Of a stretch of 64,000 bases of DNA, positions 53,654 through 62,279 are shown one piece after another. The notes under the pieces are model-generated. The model was given only the letters and a program-made list of their open reading frames with translations, made no database searches and had not been told where the DNA came from. The position numbers and the translations under genes are program-made. The stretch is from DASVTR01 sp036387475 (GTDB lineage Bacteria; Acidobacteriota; Blastocatellia; Pyrinomonadales; Pyrinomonadaceae). Location: the NCBI GenBank assembly GCA_036387475.1, contig DASVTR010000006.1:186001-250000 (forward strand), in the 5' to 3' direction. Each line of letters opens with the position of its first letter. The stretch's first letter is position 1.

Positions 53654-54196
53654 TCAACTCAACGCATTGATGATTCCGCCGACGGCTTCGGCGACCTGCC
53701 CAAGCGCGCCTGCCTTGATAACCTTGATGCCTTCATGAGCGATTTCCAACTCTTCGATGGCAACCTGACTCTGCGCCGCGTTCAGCGCCGGGCCTGTCCA
53801 CTTCACCGGCATCCCGCGACTGAAACGCCAGGACCGGACAGGCTTGTGTTGGTCGTCCTGCAACGTGATGATGCCGTCGCGCCGCTTACCCTTGCCTTCG
53901 ACAAAACTGTAGTGCCAGTCCCAGAGGTCGCTGGAGGTTGTGACACCCCTGCGCAGCTTGATGTTGGCCCAATTGATGCGCGTCGGAAACTTAAGCACAG
54001 TGCCGTTGTTTCCTCCTTCGCGATGCTCCTCCGTTTGCAGTGAGACCTCTAAGCCGCTGCACTCGCTAAAGCCGCCGACGGCAGGCTTCGAGATGCCGAG
54101 CGTGACGGTGACGCTGGCGAGCGAGCTGCTGGAATCAACCAGCGTAATCAGAAAGTTGTAATTGCTGACCGGGTCTATGCGAGTGCCTGTCGCCAT
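53654..54196 (-). CDS. eCIS inner tube protein 2 (gp19 family)
   Basis: 180 residues from ATG 54196 (GGAG eight bases upstream; the TTG before it is rejected). Tube-family motifs are DPVSNYNFLITL, VGGFSECSGLEV, NIKLRRGVTTSSDLWDWH, IITLQDDQHKPVRSWRF and IEELEIAHEGIKVI. Compared with tube 1 it has an extra strand near residue 20-30 and an added helical C-terminus (AGALGQVAEAVGGIINAL). That fits the second tube-type protein of eCIS, which starts the tube on the baseplate. Confidence 0.93.
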   Translation of the reverse strand: MATGTRIDPVSNYNFLITLVDSSSSLASVTVTLGISKPAVGGFSECSGLEVSLQTEEHREGGNNGTVLKFPTRINWANIKLRRGVTTSSDLWDWHYSFVEGKGKRRDGIITLQDDQHKPVRSWRFSRGMPVKWTGPALNAAQSQVAIEELEIAHEGIKVIKAGALGQVAEAVGGIINALS

Positions 54197-54212
54197 CAAT
54201 TCATCTCCTCAA

Positions 54213-56501
54213 TCACACGTCTTCCGTTACGCCAAGGCCACGCTCCGTCTTGCCAATGCGAAAGACAACGAACTCCGCAGGGATGACCGGCGCAACGCCC
54301 ACGTCAACAATCAACTGGCCCAGATCGGTAATGTAAGGCGGGTTGTTTTCGTCGTCGCACTTAACGAAGAAAGCCTCTTCGGCAGTTGTGCCGACCAGCG
54401 CGCCGCGCTCCCACAGGGCTTCTAGAAAGCTTGAGATCGCCAGCACCAAAGTCTGCCGCAGGTAAATGTCGTTTGGCTCAAAGACAGTCCATTGCGTCGA
54501 TTCTTCGACGGCCTCTTCAATCATCATCAACAGGCGACGCACGTTGACATAGCGCCAGGATGAATCGCTGCTCACCGTTCGCGCGCCGTAAAGCAATATC
54601 CCGCGACCGGGAAACGTTCGCGCGACATTAATGCCGACGGGATTGAACAGGCCCTGCACCTCTGGGCCAACTTCAATGCTCAATCCCTGCGCCCATTTGA
54701 GTTCCTGATTGGCGGGAGCAGCATGCACTCCTGTCTCTGCATCCGTGCGCGCGTAGATGCCCGCGACGTGGCCGCTCGGCGGAATAGCGCGCACGACTTG
54801 GTTGCCAAGCTGCAAAGGGTCGTAGACCAGCACCCACGGGTAATAGAGCGCCGCATACTTGGAATCGAAACGCTGTCGCCAACTCTGTATCTCGCCCGTC
54901 TCAAGCACCATTGTTTCCTGCGCGACAATGGCAGGATTCTCCTGCACTACCCATTGCCGCGAGGTCACGGGCGGGTCGAGCAAGGCCACGCGGTCGCGCA
55001 GCAATTCGCAATGCGCAACGAGAGCCTGCTGCGCCGTGAAGACATCTTCGAGCGAGAAAATTGGCGGCTGCTCAAGTATCGGAGGCGCTGGCAACTTCAC
55101 GACAGGCTCCAGTGGACAGGGCAGGCAGGGGTCGACTTCCGGCGGCGGCTCTGGCGCAAGCTCTACGGGCGGTACGGGCTGAATCAGTATGTCGGGCACG
55201 GCTACGCTCGATACTTCGTCTACTTCTTCGAGCGTGCGCAGTCCCCACTTTTCTTCAAGGCTCACATCACCCGTGAAATCCTCTACGCGCAAAGCTCTGA
55301 GTCCGTCGCGACCGCCCTGCAAATGAAGCCTGCCGCGTGAGAGGTTTGACGCGTTAGGGTCTGGCAAGCGTCCCGGCAAAGATGGAGGCGGGTCTATCTC
55401 TTTGTTGAGGTCTGTGACGCGAATCAGGTTAGAGAAGGTGAAGCGCTGCCTCTTCGCCTCATCCGCAAACGCTGGCCCGTTGACGGCCTCCTCGACGTAA
55501 GCTCTCTTTTTGTCTTCATCAAAGGCACTATTCGTCGCTTTTGTCCGCACCAGCGAGAGACCGGAAAAGTTTTCGCGCGGTTGTCCTTTGACATAAACCG
55601 TTAATGCAAACTCAAGCGTCTCGAAAAACAGCGGTTGCAACTGATCGTTGAGAACGAAGGCGGGGTCAAGGATGCTGTCCCACGTAACACGATTGCGCAC
55701 AGGGTCAATCGACGTGATCGTGCGATAAGCAGTTTGAGAGGTAGGCTGCTGCTCCTGAAAGATTTTCACGAGCGTGCCTACAGTGATGCCTACGATGCTC
55801 TCGACAAAAGCGCTCAGTCCATCAACGGGCTGCACGCCGTTAGTTGTCCGCGTCGCGGCATTGCTTGAACGACTGACGCGCACGGATAAAGCATCGCCCC
55901 AAGTGCCGGGACTGCTCGCCTCAATCAAAAGGGTCGGCGCGCCCGTCTCATCAAGCAAGACGCCCTGTGCAGGCAACGCTCCCGTTTGAAATCGCAAAGC
56001 CCGGAGCGGGTCATTGAGCGCAAAGTCTGCTTCCAGCGGTTGCTCCCAGATGAGCTTCCGATTCGCCACGTCCACGTTCGCCAGCACGTGGTCAATCTGC
56101 ACGGCCTGCTTGAGCGGTGGCGACGACTGCTGCCGCACGCGCACCAGGTCGCCCGTCGCAAAGCCATCTACGGAGAGAACTATTGAAGCAGAGCCGTCAG
56201 CAGGTTGAACTTCATTTGCATCGGCGGAGGTGGCAGGAGTCGCAGCAATGCGAACGACGTAGCAAGTGCGCCCGCCGTTTTCGAAGAAAGCTTTGACGGC
56301 GTAGGCTAGATACCCTTGTGCTATGAAGTTGCCGAACGATGTCTGAAATTGTTTCCATGAATTGACGCGCACAGGGATATGCAGCGGCCCGCGCTCGGCA
56401 ATGCCGACGAAGGCTGCGATGTCGGTGCGGATGGCGGCGATGGCCTCGCGGCTCACATCCACCGTCTCGAAATAGACTCCCGGTGTCAGATAAGTTGGCA
56501 T
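54213..56501 (-). CDS. eCIS tail sheath protein 2
   Basis: 762 residues. The N-terminus YLTPGVYFETVDVS, the RGPLHIPVRVNSWKQFQTSFG segment and the C-terminal core (YARTDAETGVHAAPAN, GINVARTFPGRGILLYGART, YVNVRRLLMMIEEAVEEST, VIPAEFVVFRIGKTERG) are all sheath hallmarks. Residues ~110-440 contain an inserted region, including a Pro-rich stretch around residue 450-475 (VPPVELAPEPPPEVDP). Such surface loops vary between sheath paralogues. No strong ribosome site was found. The sheath contracts to drive the tube. Confidence 0.95.
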   Translation of the reverse strand: MPTYLTPGVYFETVDVSREAIAAIRTDIAAFVGIAERGPLHIPVRVNSWKQFQTSFGNFIAQGYLAYAVKAFFENGGRTCYVVRIAATPATSADANEVQPADGSASIVLSVDGFATGDLVRVRQQSSPPLKQAVQIDHVLANVDVANRKLIWEQPLEADFALNDPLRALRFQTGALPAQGVLLDETGAPTLLIEASSPGTWGDALSVRVSRSSNAATRTTNGVQPVDGLSAFVESIVGITVGTLVKIFQEQQPTSQTAYRTITSIDPVRNRVTWDSILDPAFVLNDQLQPLFFETLEFALTVYVKGQPRENFSGLSLVRTKATNSAFDEDKKRAYVEEAVNGPAFADEAKRQRFTFSNLIRVTDLNKEIDPPPSLPGRLPDPNASNLSRGRLHLQGGRDGLRALRVEDFTGDVSLEEKWGLRTLEEVDEVSSVAVPDILIQPVPPVELAPEPPPEVDPCLPCPLEPVVKLPAPPILEQPPIFSLEDVFTAQQALVAHCELLRDRVALLDPPVTSRQWVVQENPAIVAQETMVLETGEIQSWRQRFDSKYAALYYPWVLVYDPLQLGNQVVRAIPPSGHVAGIYARTDAETGVHAAPANQELKWAQGLSIEVGPEVQGLFNPVGINVARTFPGRGILLYGARTVSSDSSWRYVNVRRLLMMIEEAVEESTQWTVFEPNDIYLRQTLVLAISSFLEALWERGALVGTTAEEAFFVKCDDENNPPYITDLGQLIVDVGVAPVIPAEFVVFRIGKTERGLGVTEDV

Positions 56502-56527
56502 GGCTTAAATTAGTCTCGGAGTCTCAG

Positions 56528-56605
56528 AGTCTGGAGTCATGAGTTAAAAGCAAAAACTACTTTGTTTGCTGTGGACTCTTGACTCTGGACTTTAGACTCC
56601 AGACT
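56528..56605. repeat. Inverted repeat in the tube 1 / sheath 2 spacer
   Basis: AGTCTGGAGTC (56528-56538) and GACTCCAGACT (56595-56605) are exact reverse complements. Between them lie further GACTCTGGACT-type copies, so several alternative hairpins are possible within about 80 bases. Confidence 0.7.
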
Positions 56606-56613
56606 TTGTTTCG

Positions 56614-57054
56614 TTATTCCATCTCGACGCGCTCGACGCAGATTTCGATATTCTCGATGGCGACATCATTGCTTGTGGCGTTGAGCATCGGCCCTTCCCA
56701 CTTGCAAATCCAGCCGTTCTCAAAATTCCAGCGCAGCACGTCCTTGTGTTCTTCGTCGCGCAGGACAATCGCACCGTTGCGGCGGTCGGCTTTGCCGTTG
56801 AGGACGTTCTTGTACCAATTCCACAAGACGTCGCTTTGCGTAAAACCGCGTTTGAGAACGATGTTGGCGAACTTGCGCAAACCCGTCAGCTTGCGCACGT
56901 GCAGCGGCACGTCCGTCCCCTCGCGATACTCCACGGGGTCTGTGTTAAAGCTCAGACCGCTGCACTCACGGAAACCCGCGACCGTTGCGTTGTCTATCTG
57001 CACCTCGAAGTTAAAGCCGCGATATGGGTCTACGCGCTCTCCTGTTTTAGCCAT
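56614..57054 (-). CDS. eCIS inner tube protein 1 (gp19 family)
   Basis: 146 residues, the normal tube length. Motifs: DPYRGFNFEVQIDNATVAGF, ECSGLSF, ANIVLKRGFTQSDVLWNWY and IENIEICVERVEME. AGGAG lies before the ATG. This compact form is likely the main Hcp-like tube subunit, stacking into hexameric rings. Tube 1 is flanked on both sides by spacers carrying inverted repeats. Confidence 0.95.
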   Translation of the reverse strand: MAKTGERVDPYRGFNFEVQIDNATVAGFRECSGLSFNTDPVEYREGTDVPLHVRKLTGLRKFANIVLKRGFTQSDVLWNWYKNVLNGKADRRNGAIVLRDEEHKDVLRWNFENGWICKWEGPMLNATSNDVAIENIEICVERVEME

Positions 57055-57105
57055 GATTCAAGTCTCCTGAATTTCTCTTAGAGCAGGTCAAAAGGAATCC
57101 GCTTG

Positions 57106-57192
57106 GAGAAGGCAAAAGGTAAAAGTCAGGCCGCAAACCAATTTTTTAATAAATGTGCTTTCGTCCGCACTTTTGCCTTTTACCTTTCTCCT
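57106..57192. repeat. Imperfect long inverted repeat in the sheath 1 / tube 1 spacer
   Basis: GGAGAAGGCAAAAGGTAAAAGT (57106-57127) pairs imperfectly with a 23-base arm at 57170-57192 that carries the same blocks (CTTTTGCC, TTTTACC, TTCTCC). The stem would exceed 15 bp with a 42-base loop. Confidence 0.65.
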
Positions 57193-57212
57193 TGTGCCTT
57201 CCTCAGCAGGCT

Positions 57213-59906
57213 CTAAAGTTCTTCAACCTCTGCCCCACCGGCTTTCTGGCCGATGCGGATGATGACGAACTCTGCCGGTTTGACCGCAGCGACGCCGATG
57301 AGCATGATGAGCCGCCCGTTATCTATGTCGTCCTGCGTCATCGTCGTGCGGTCACACTTGACGAAGAAGGCTTCTTCGGGGGTCGTGCCCTGCAGAGCAC
57401 CGTCGCGCCAGACGCGTGTCAGGAAGTTCGTTACGCTCTGCCTGACTCTGGCCCAGAGCGGCTCGTCGTTTGGCTCGAAGACGACCCACTGCGTGCCTTC
57501 GTCTATGGATTCTTCGAGGAAGATAAAGAGGCGGCGCACGTTGACATACTTCCAATCCGTGTCGCTCGTGATGCAGCGCGCACCCCACACGCGCAGGCCG
57601 CGATTGCTCTTGCGGAAATCGCGCAGGACGTTGATGTTGACCGGACTCGGATTGAGAATGTCGTGCTCGCGCTTGTTGATAAGCTGTTCGAGGTCAACGA
57701 TGCCGCGTATGACTTCGTTGGCGGGAGCTTTATGCACGCCGCGCTCGACATCCGTGCGCGCGTAGATGCCGACGATGTGGCCCGACGGCGGAATGTTGCG
57801 CCTGTCTCTGACGAGCGGATCGCGCACCGTAATCCAGGGGTAGTAAATGGCCGCATACTTGGTGTCGTACTGGCTGCGATAATCCTGCACGGCCTGAATG
57901 TTTGCGCCAGCGGGCGCGTCAATCACGGCGAAGCGATCCATCAATGTCTCGCAGTGATTGATGAGCGCGTTGTTGATGGCCTGCGATGTTTTGCCGGGGA
58001 CGGCGACGATGCTGACCTGATCTATGTCAGTCATGGCCTGTATGCCTGTGCGCAAACCCGGCCCGAAGTCGTCGCCGATAAAAGCATCGTCAATCGGAGG
58101 AGTGCCGTCGTCGCCTCCGCCCAGACGCTGCCATGAGCCGTCCACGGTCGTCGGACTATCAAAAGGCACGGCTGGCCCAGCCGCATCCGTCAGGCGCACC
58201 AGATTCGACCGGGCATTGACCACGTTGACGACATACTTGGTGGTCGCCAAAGGATTCATCGACAGCCCTTCGTAGGCTTCCGATTCATTGATGCCCTCGG
58301 CTTCGTTCTGATATTGCACGGACATCTTGAACTCCGCGAGACGCACCAGTTGGCCCACGTTGTAAGCGTTGGCCGTTACTGCGCCGAGCAGCGCGATGTC
58401 GTTACCCGTGATCGTATCAACGAGGAAGTATTCGCGGTTTGTGCCGTTATCAAGCTCTATCAGCGCGCCCGGATAAAAGGAGCGGGCCGAGCGCACGCGG
58501 ACGCTGTTAGCCCCGATGCGCACCGCTGCGGTCGCTAATCCGAGGGCCGCTCCTTCAAGAAAATTGTTGACGAAAGGCGTGCCCGCATCGAGAGGGATGG
58601 CTGGCGAAGCTCCGTTCCATGCCGCGCCAACCGTCACCTGCTCGGTCTGGCCTGCGCCCGTAACCGAGATGACATCGTTGATTTGAAGACCTGCTGCTGC
58701 CGGAACGAGCAGCCAGCGGTCGCCCGCACGTGCGGCTGTGAGCATACGAACCGTGCTGCCCCCACCCGTATAATCGTTTTCAATCGGGTCAGCGGGAGAC
58801 CAACTGATGACATCCGCTGCAACGGCGGTGATTTCTCGCCGCTCGGTTGTGCCGCCGATGCCGAATTCAACCGTATCGCCGATATTGACCAGCACTCCTT
58901 CGCCTGCGCCGAGCGTGGCCTGAGCAGGATTGCCAACAGGGTCAGGGCCGACTGCGAGCGTGAGCGGCTGCACAGCCATCAGGTGACGCGCGCTGGAGCC
59001 GCCGACGGAGAAATCAGCAACGACAGCAGGTGTGAAATCAACCGCGTCGCCGCCGGGCAGGTTCGTCACGCGGACAACCTCAACCGCGCCTCCACCGTCG
59101 TCAAACTCAATCAGGTCATTGATGTTGATTCCCGCCGCCTCGCCCGCGCCGAGTGTCGTCGTCACGTCAGTAGGAGCGGGGCCGCCAGCACCGAATGTCA
59201 GACGCCGCACGGTCGTCGCCGGCAGGGTCAGCGAAAATGCTGAGACTAACTCTGAACGCGATGGCGTCGTGTATTCGAATTTGACGCGCACATCGTCGCC
59301 CCATGCTCCATGATCGCGTGCGCGAACGATGAGCGTCGTGCCTGAAGGTGGACGTATCACTACGGCTGTGTTAGCCATGCTGTAGGGTCTGGGCAACGCA
59401 CCGACCCATGTGATTTCGTTCGCGTTCGAGTCATAGGTAGCGACGCTCACCGTATCGGTGAAGGTGACGCCGCCCTCTGTCTCGCGGAAGGTAACGTTTG
59501 CGCCGACGACCACCCCGATGCCGCGCAGCGAGGTCAGACGCGCGCGCGTTGGGCCGGGCAACATGTCTGCCTGAAGGCGTACGACAATTCCGTCGGGGAC
59601 GTTGAGCGTGCTGCGCAGCGCGTTTTCGCCGGGCACGCGCTTGATGTAGACGCGTTGTCCTTCGTTGTCGAAAAATCCCTGAACGGCGTAAGCCAGAAAG
59701 CGCGAGTCGCCCCAGGCTTCGGAAAGATAACTGCCGAACTTGCGGCGAAATTCCGTGAAGCTGGTGACGAGGACGGGAGGCCCTTCGACAGCGCCGCGTT
59801 GCGTGACGCCGACGAAGCCAGCCGTGCTGGTGCTGACGCCCTCAATCGGCTTGCTGCCAGTATCCACTTCTTCCACATAGACACCGGGTGATAGGTATTC
59901 AGGCAT
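57213..59906 (-). CDS. eCIS tail sheath protein 1 with large repetitive insertion
   Basis: 897 residues, very large for a sheath. The start (EYLSPGVYVEEVDTGSKPIEG) and the C-terminal core (YARTDVERGVHKAPANEVI, VNVRRLFIFLEESIDEGTQWV, VKPAEFVIIRIGQKAGG) are classical. Between them, residues ~220-520 hold about four divergent beta-rich units with LGAGE.....NI(G/N)D.(V/I)EF-type motifs (near ATLGAGEGVLVNIGDTVEF). This insertion would decorate the particle outside. AAGGAG precedes the ATG. It is probably the major sheath subunit together with tube 1. Confidence 0.95.
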   Translation of the reverse strand: MPEYLSPGVYVEEVDTGSKPIEGVSTSTAGFVGVTQRGAVEGPPVLVTSFTEFRRKFGSYLSEAWGDSRFLAYAVQGFFDNEGQRVYIKRVPGENALRSTLNVPDGIVVRLQADMLPGPTRARLTSLRGIGVVVGANVTFRETEGGVTFTDTVSVATYDSNANEITWVGALPRPYSMANTAVVIRPPSGTTLIVRARDHGAWGDDVRVKFEYTTPSRSELVSAFSLTLPATTVRRLTFGAGGPAPTDVTTTLGAGEAAGININDLIEFDDGGGAVEVVRVTNLPGGDAVDFTPAVVADFSVGGSSARHLMAVQPLTLAVGPDPVGNPAQATLGAGEGVLVNIGDTVEFGIGGTTERREITAVAADVISWSPADPIENDYTGGGSTVRMLTAARAGDRWLLVPAAAGLQINDVISVTGAGQTEQVTVGAAWNGASPAIPLDAGTPFVNNFLEGAALGLATAAVRIGANSVRVRSARSFYPGALIELDNGTNREYFLVDTITGNDIALLGAVTANAYNVGQLVRLAEFKMSVQYQNEAEGINESEAYEGLSMNPLATTKYVVNVVNARSNLVRLTDAAGPAVPFDSPTTVDGSWQRLGGGDDGTPPIDDAFIGDDFGPGLRTGIQAMTDIDQVSIVAVPGKTSQAINNALINHCETLMDRFAVIDAPAGANIQAVQDYRSQYDTKYAAIYYPWITVRDPLVRDRRNIPPSGHIVGIYARTDVERGVHKAPANEVIRGIVDLEQLINKREHDILNPSPVNINVLRDFRKSNRGLRVWGARCITSDTDWKYVNVRRLFIFLEESIDEGTQWVVFEPNDEPLWARVRQSVTNFLTRVWRDGALQGTTPEEAFFVKCDRTTMTQDDIDNGRLIMLIGVAAVKPAEFVIIRIGQKAGGAEVEEL

Positions 59907-59937
59907 AGCAATTTCTCCTTAAAAGGGCTTCCCGCAG

Positions 59938-61035
59938 CTAAGGCTGAAGCCGGAAGTTGACAACGTTCACTGGCTGCTCGTAATTGATCGCAAAGGGCGC
60001 AGGGGCGGCAAGCGGCTGAAAGCCAGACGCGCTCGCATCCAAATCAACCGCGCGTAGGCGTCCCACTCCATCCAGGCGAAAGAAGCCGTCCCCATTCGTC
60101 CGAGCGCCGAGCGCGTGATATTCCACGCGCGCAGCCACAGGGTCTAAGACCTCTACGCCGTCCACATCTAAAAATGCGTTGAGGAGGATCAGGCCGTCGC
60201 CGGCTTGGGCTTCACTACTTAAGGTTCTGACTTCACCGCCCATAGGGATGGTGTGCGTGATTTGTCTGACTACCGTCTGCGCCGGAAAGCTGTGTCGCAA
60301 GGCGCTACGCAAAGTAACTTTTCCGGGCTGGTTCAAATCCGCCGGGAGCGGCTCAAGGCTTTCGATTAAAGCGTACTCGGCGCTCGTCTCCGGGCCGATG
60401 CGTAGGAGCGCATCAACAGCGAGGCCCGCGCGATTGCTGAGACTCAAGATGCGGCTGCCAGCCGCCGCATCGGCCATTATTGTTTTGGCAGTGCCCGCGA
60501 CGGCTAGATTGCACTCGCGTATGCTCGTGCCGCTCGCGTGGTCGAAGTGCAGCGGCGAGCGCAGGAATGCGACGGGAGCAGACGCGCTAGGGCCGTTGAC
60601 CGCTATGATCTTCGCGTCGGGAATAGGCAGGCGGTCAGATGTCTCTTCGACAACGCGTCCCTGCAAGCGCACGGGCAAGCGCCTGAGTTGAACGGGAGGC
60701 GCTATGAGGGGAAGGCTGCTGTTGTGCGGAAGGTTTACAATCTGCGTTGCTTCCCTGTAGCCGGGTGCGCTGATGCTTAGCTCAACCCCATAATCCGTAT
60801 TGCTCAAATCCGGGAAGACTCGCTCAAGGTATCCGGCGAGACCGAACAGGCCGCCTTCCAAAGTCCTGACATCAATTCCTTCATGGTTAACGCTCACGCC
60901 GAACTGAGCTTTAATCGGCTCGCCCGTAATCTCATCGCGCACTGAGCCGCTGATGAGAGCGCGGTAAAAGGTCTGCACGTCGGCGACGACCGTGTAGTTT
61001 CTCTGTTGCGCTTTGATGTAACGGACAGCGGCCAC
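59938..61035 (-). CDS. eCIS-associated protein with carboxypeptidase-regulatory-like domains
   Basis: About 365 residues from GTG 61035, chosen for its AGGGTGA site; a TTG at 61050 is an alternative. Two Cna_B/CarboxypepD_reg-like beta sandwiches are visible: one begins ISGSVRDEITGEPIKAQFGV, the other LQGRVVEETSDRLPIPDAKI. A final similar strand set (ARVEYHALGARTNGDGFFRLDG) makes a third candidate. No catalytic residues were seen. Such domains are adhesion or spacer modules. Its place between the DUF4255 terminator and sheath 1 suggests a particle-surface or cap-associated protein. Confidence 0.75.
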   Translation of the reverse strand: MAAVRYIKAQQRNYTVVADVQTFYRALISGSVRDEITGEPIKAQFGVSVNHEGIDVRTLEGGLFGLAGYLERVFPDLSNTDYGVELSISAPGYREATQIVNLPHNSSLPLIAPPVQLRRLPVRLQGRVVEETSDRLPIPDAKIIAVNGPSASAPVAFLRSPLHFDHASGTSIRECNLAVAGTAKTIMADAAAGSRILSLSNRAGLAVDALLRIGPETSAEYALIESLEPLPADLNQPGKVTLRSALRHSFPAQTVVRQITHTIPMGGEVRTLSSEAQAGDGLILLNAFLDVDGVEVLDPVAARVEYHALGARTNGDGFFRLDGVGRLRAVDLDASASGFQPLAAPAPFAINYEQPVNVVNFRLQP

Positions 61036-61061
61036 AAGCTCACCCTGCAATTGAACTGTCT

Positions 61062-61655
61062 TTAAGTGACAGCGAGAATCTGGTCATACTCTGTTTCCCT
61101 GACGGCGACGGGACTTGATTGAACCGGCTCAAGGTCTGAATGAATGCTCAACACCTGCACTAGATATGTGACGGAAAGCTGGTAAGGCTCTTGAAGCGCG
61201 TGCCAGACCCTTGTTAGTTCTTCCAGCGAAGGCGCTTCCAGAATCAGACGCAGCTCGACCGGCGTGTTCTGTAGCGAATCTCTCAAGTCGCTGCCGCGCA
61301 AGGTCGGGTGATCGTTGAAGACTTGCAGCACACGGCCCATTAATGCCTGCTCGTCAATTGGCGCGCTCGCCAGAGGCGTCACCAGATAATAGAGATCAAT
61401 GGGCAGCGCGTGGCGCAGTACACGGTCGGGCGCGGGCCGCTCCGGCGGATGATTAAGGAGGTCTGCGTTGCGCGCCACCTGATAGAGCCAGAGCGAAATG
61501 CCAAACGAGGGTTGAGCGTTGCCGCGCATCTCCCTTGGCGAGCGCAGGTCAATCGGCACGCCGTTTAACTCCGGCTCGCTGCTGTTGGTGATGTGCGCTT
61601 CCAGAATCTCTTTGAGAGTCTGTGTGACCGCCCTGATAGCCGTAAACTCGCTCAT
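61062..61655 (-). CDS. eCIS tail terminator/cap protein, DUF4255 family (Afp16/Pvc16-like)
   Basis: 197 residues. DUF4255 hallmarks are the N-terminal helix with AIRAVTQTLKEILEAHI, the strand FGISLWLYQVARNADLLN, the NHPPERPAPD loop and LPIDLYYLVTPLAS. A later segment QALMGRVLQVFNDHPTL is also typical. This protein ends tube and sheath polymerisation. It lies 19 bases after the 80-aa gene. No clear ribosome site. Confidence 0.92.
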   Translation of the reverse strand: MSEFTAIRAVTQTLKEILEAHITNSSEPELNGVPIDLRSPREMRGNAQPSFGISLWLYQVARNADLLNHPPERPAPDRVLRHALPIDLYYLVTPLASAPIDEQALMGRVLQVFNDHPTLRGSDLRDSLQNTPVELRLILEAPSLEELTRVWHALQEPYQLSVTYLVQVLSIHSDLEPVQSSPVAVRETEYDQILAVT

Positions 61656-61674
61656 CGCTGCTGCGCCATTCGAA

Positions 61675-61917
61675 TTAAGGTTTCCACTTGTTGAGCCATT
61701 GCTCGATGTGAAACCGCCAGCCGAACTTCACGCCCGTCCTGTCCAGAAAAGGTTTGATAAAGGCCGTAATCTCGTTTAAATCCTTCAGGTAACGCCGCTC
61801 TCCGCCGGGCACATGAGTAATATGCCCGTGCCAACTCGCTCCCCCGCCCTGGGTCGCGCTCTCTTCGAGCCAGACCTTGATGATGAATGAATGACTGCCA
61901 GGCTCAAGCAGGTCCAT
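61675..61917 (-). CDS. Small conserved-looking eCIS-leading protein
   Basis: 80 residues: SFIIKVWLEES, WHGHITHVPGGERRYLKDL and ITAFIKPFLDRTGV. The central HITHVPSGERRYL-type motif recurs in small proteins near phage-tail-like loci as far as I recall, but no function is known. It is the first structural-side gene of the eCIS unit, 19 bases ahead of DUF4255. The ribosome site is weak. It may be an assembly or regulatory factor. Confidence 0.7.
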   Translation of the reverse strand: MDLLEPGSHSFIIKVWLEESATQGGGASWHGHITHVPGGERRYLKDLNEITAFIKPFLDRTGVKFGWRFHIEQWLNKWKP

Positions 61918-62279
61918 GTTGACCCACGAGGGGGTTTCGGTTCACGGTTGAATAGAAATCGCCAGCCAACGCTCACTTCTGATTCTGGCCTTCACAAATG
62001 CGTTCTCCGGTTAAGCGCGGCCAGCAGATATAGCAGGCCGCTTAACCTTGCGGCGTCTCCTGAGCGTCTGTCGGAGCGTCTGATGAAAATTATTTTTTTC
62101 GGTGAATTAATCTAGGAAGAGAAACGAGAGCCGGCGAGGAACGAAAGCCTGCGCGAATCGTTTGACCGAATCGCGCGTCTTACTTCTCTGCGCACTCCTG
62201 CGGTTAAATACTTTTGCTAGGGCAGAGAACGCAAGATGAGGGCGTATTGATTAATTGAAACTGAATTAATGAAACTGAA
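61918..62279. other. 362-base leader between the BTAD regulator gene and the eCIS genes
   Basis: No supported gene. The region probably holds the eCIS promoter on the minus strand, but no convincing -35/-10 pair was identified. It includes the hairpin at 62009-62047 and a 13-base direct repeat TGAAACTGAATTA (62256-62268 and 62270-62282) that runs into the regulator stop codon. GAGCGTCTG also occurs twice near 62060-62080. Confidence 0.5.
62009..62047. promoter_or_regulatory. Stem-loop upstream of the eCIS operon
   Basis: GGTTAAGCGCGGCC pairs with GGCCGCTTAACC (two-base bulge, 12 bp) across a 13-base loop. It lies 90 bases before the first eCIS gene. It may terminate the regulator transcript, although no T-run follows, or act as a 5' leader structure. 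Confidence 0.5.

Noticed and set aside
62009..62047. Strong rho-independent terminator of the regulator gene
   Set aside because: The stem has a bulge and no T-run follows in the direction of transcription; kept only as a stem-loop of uncertain role.
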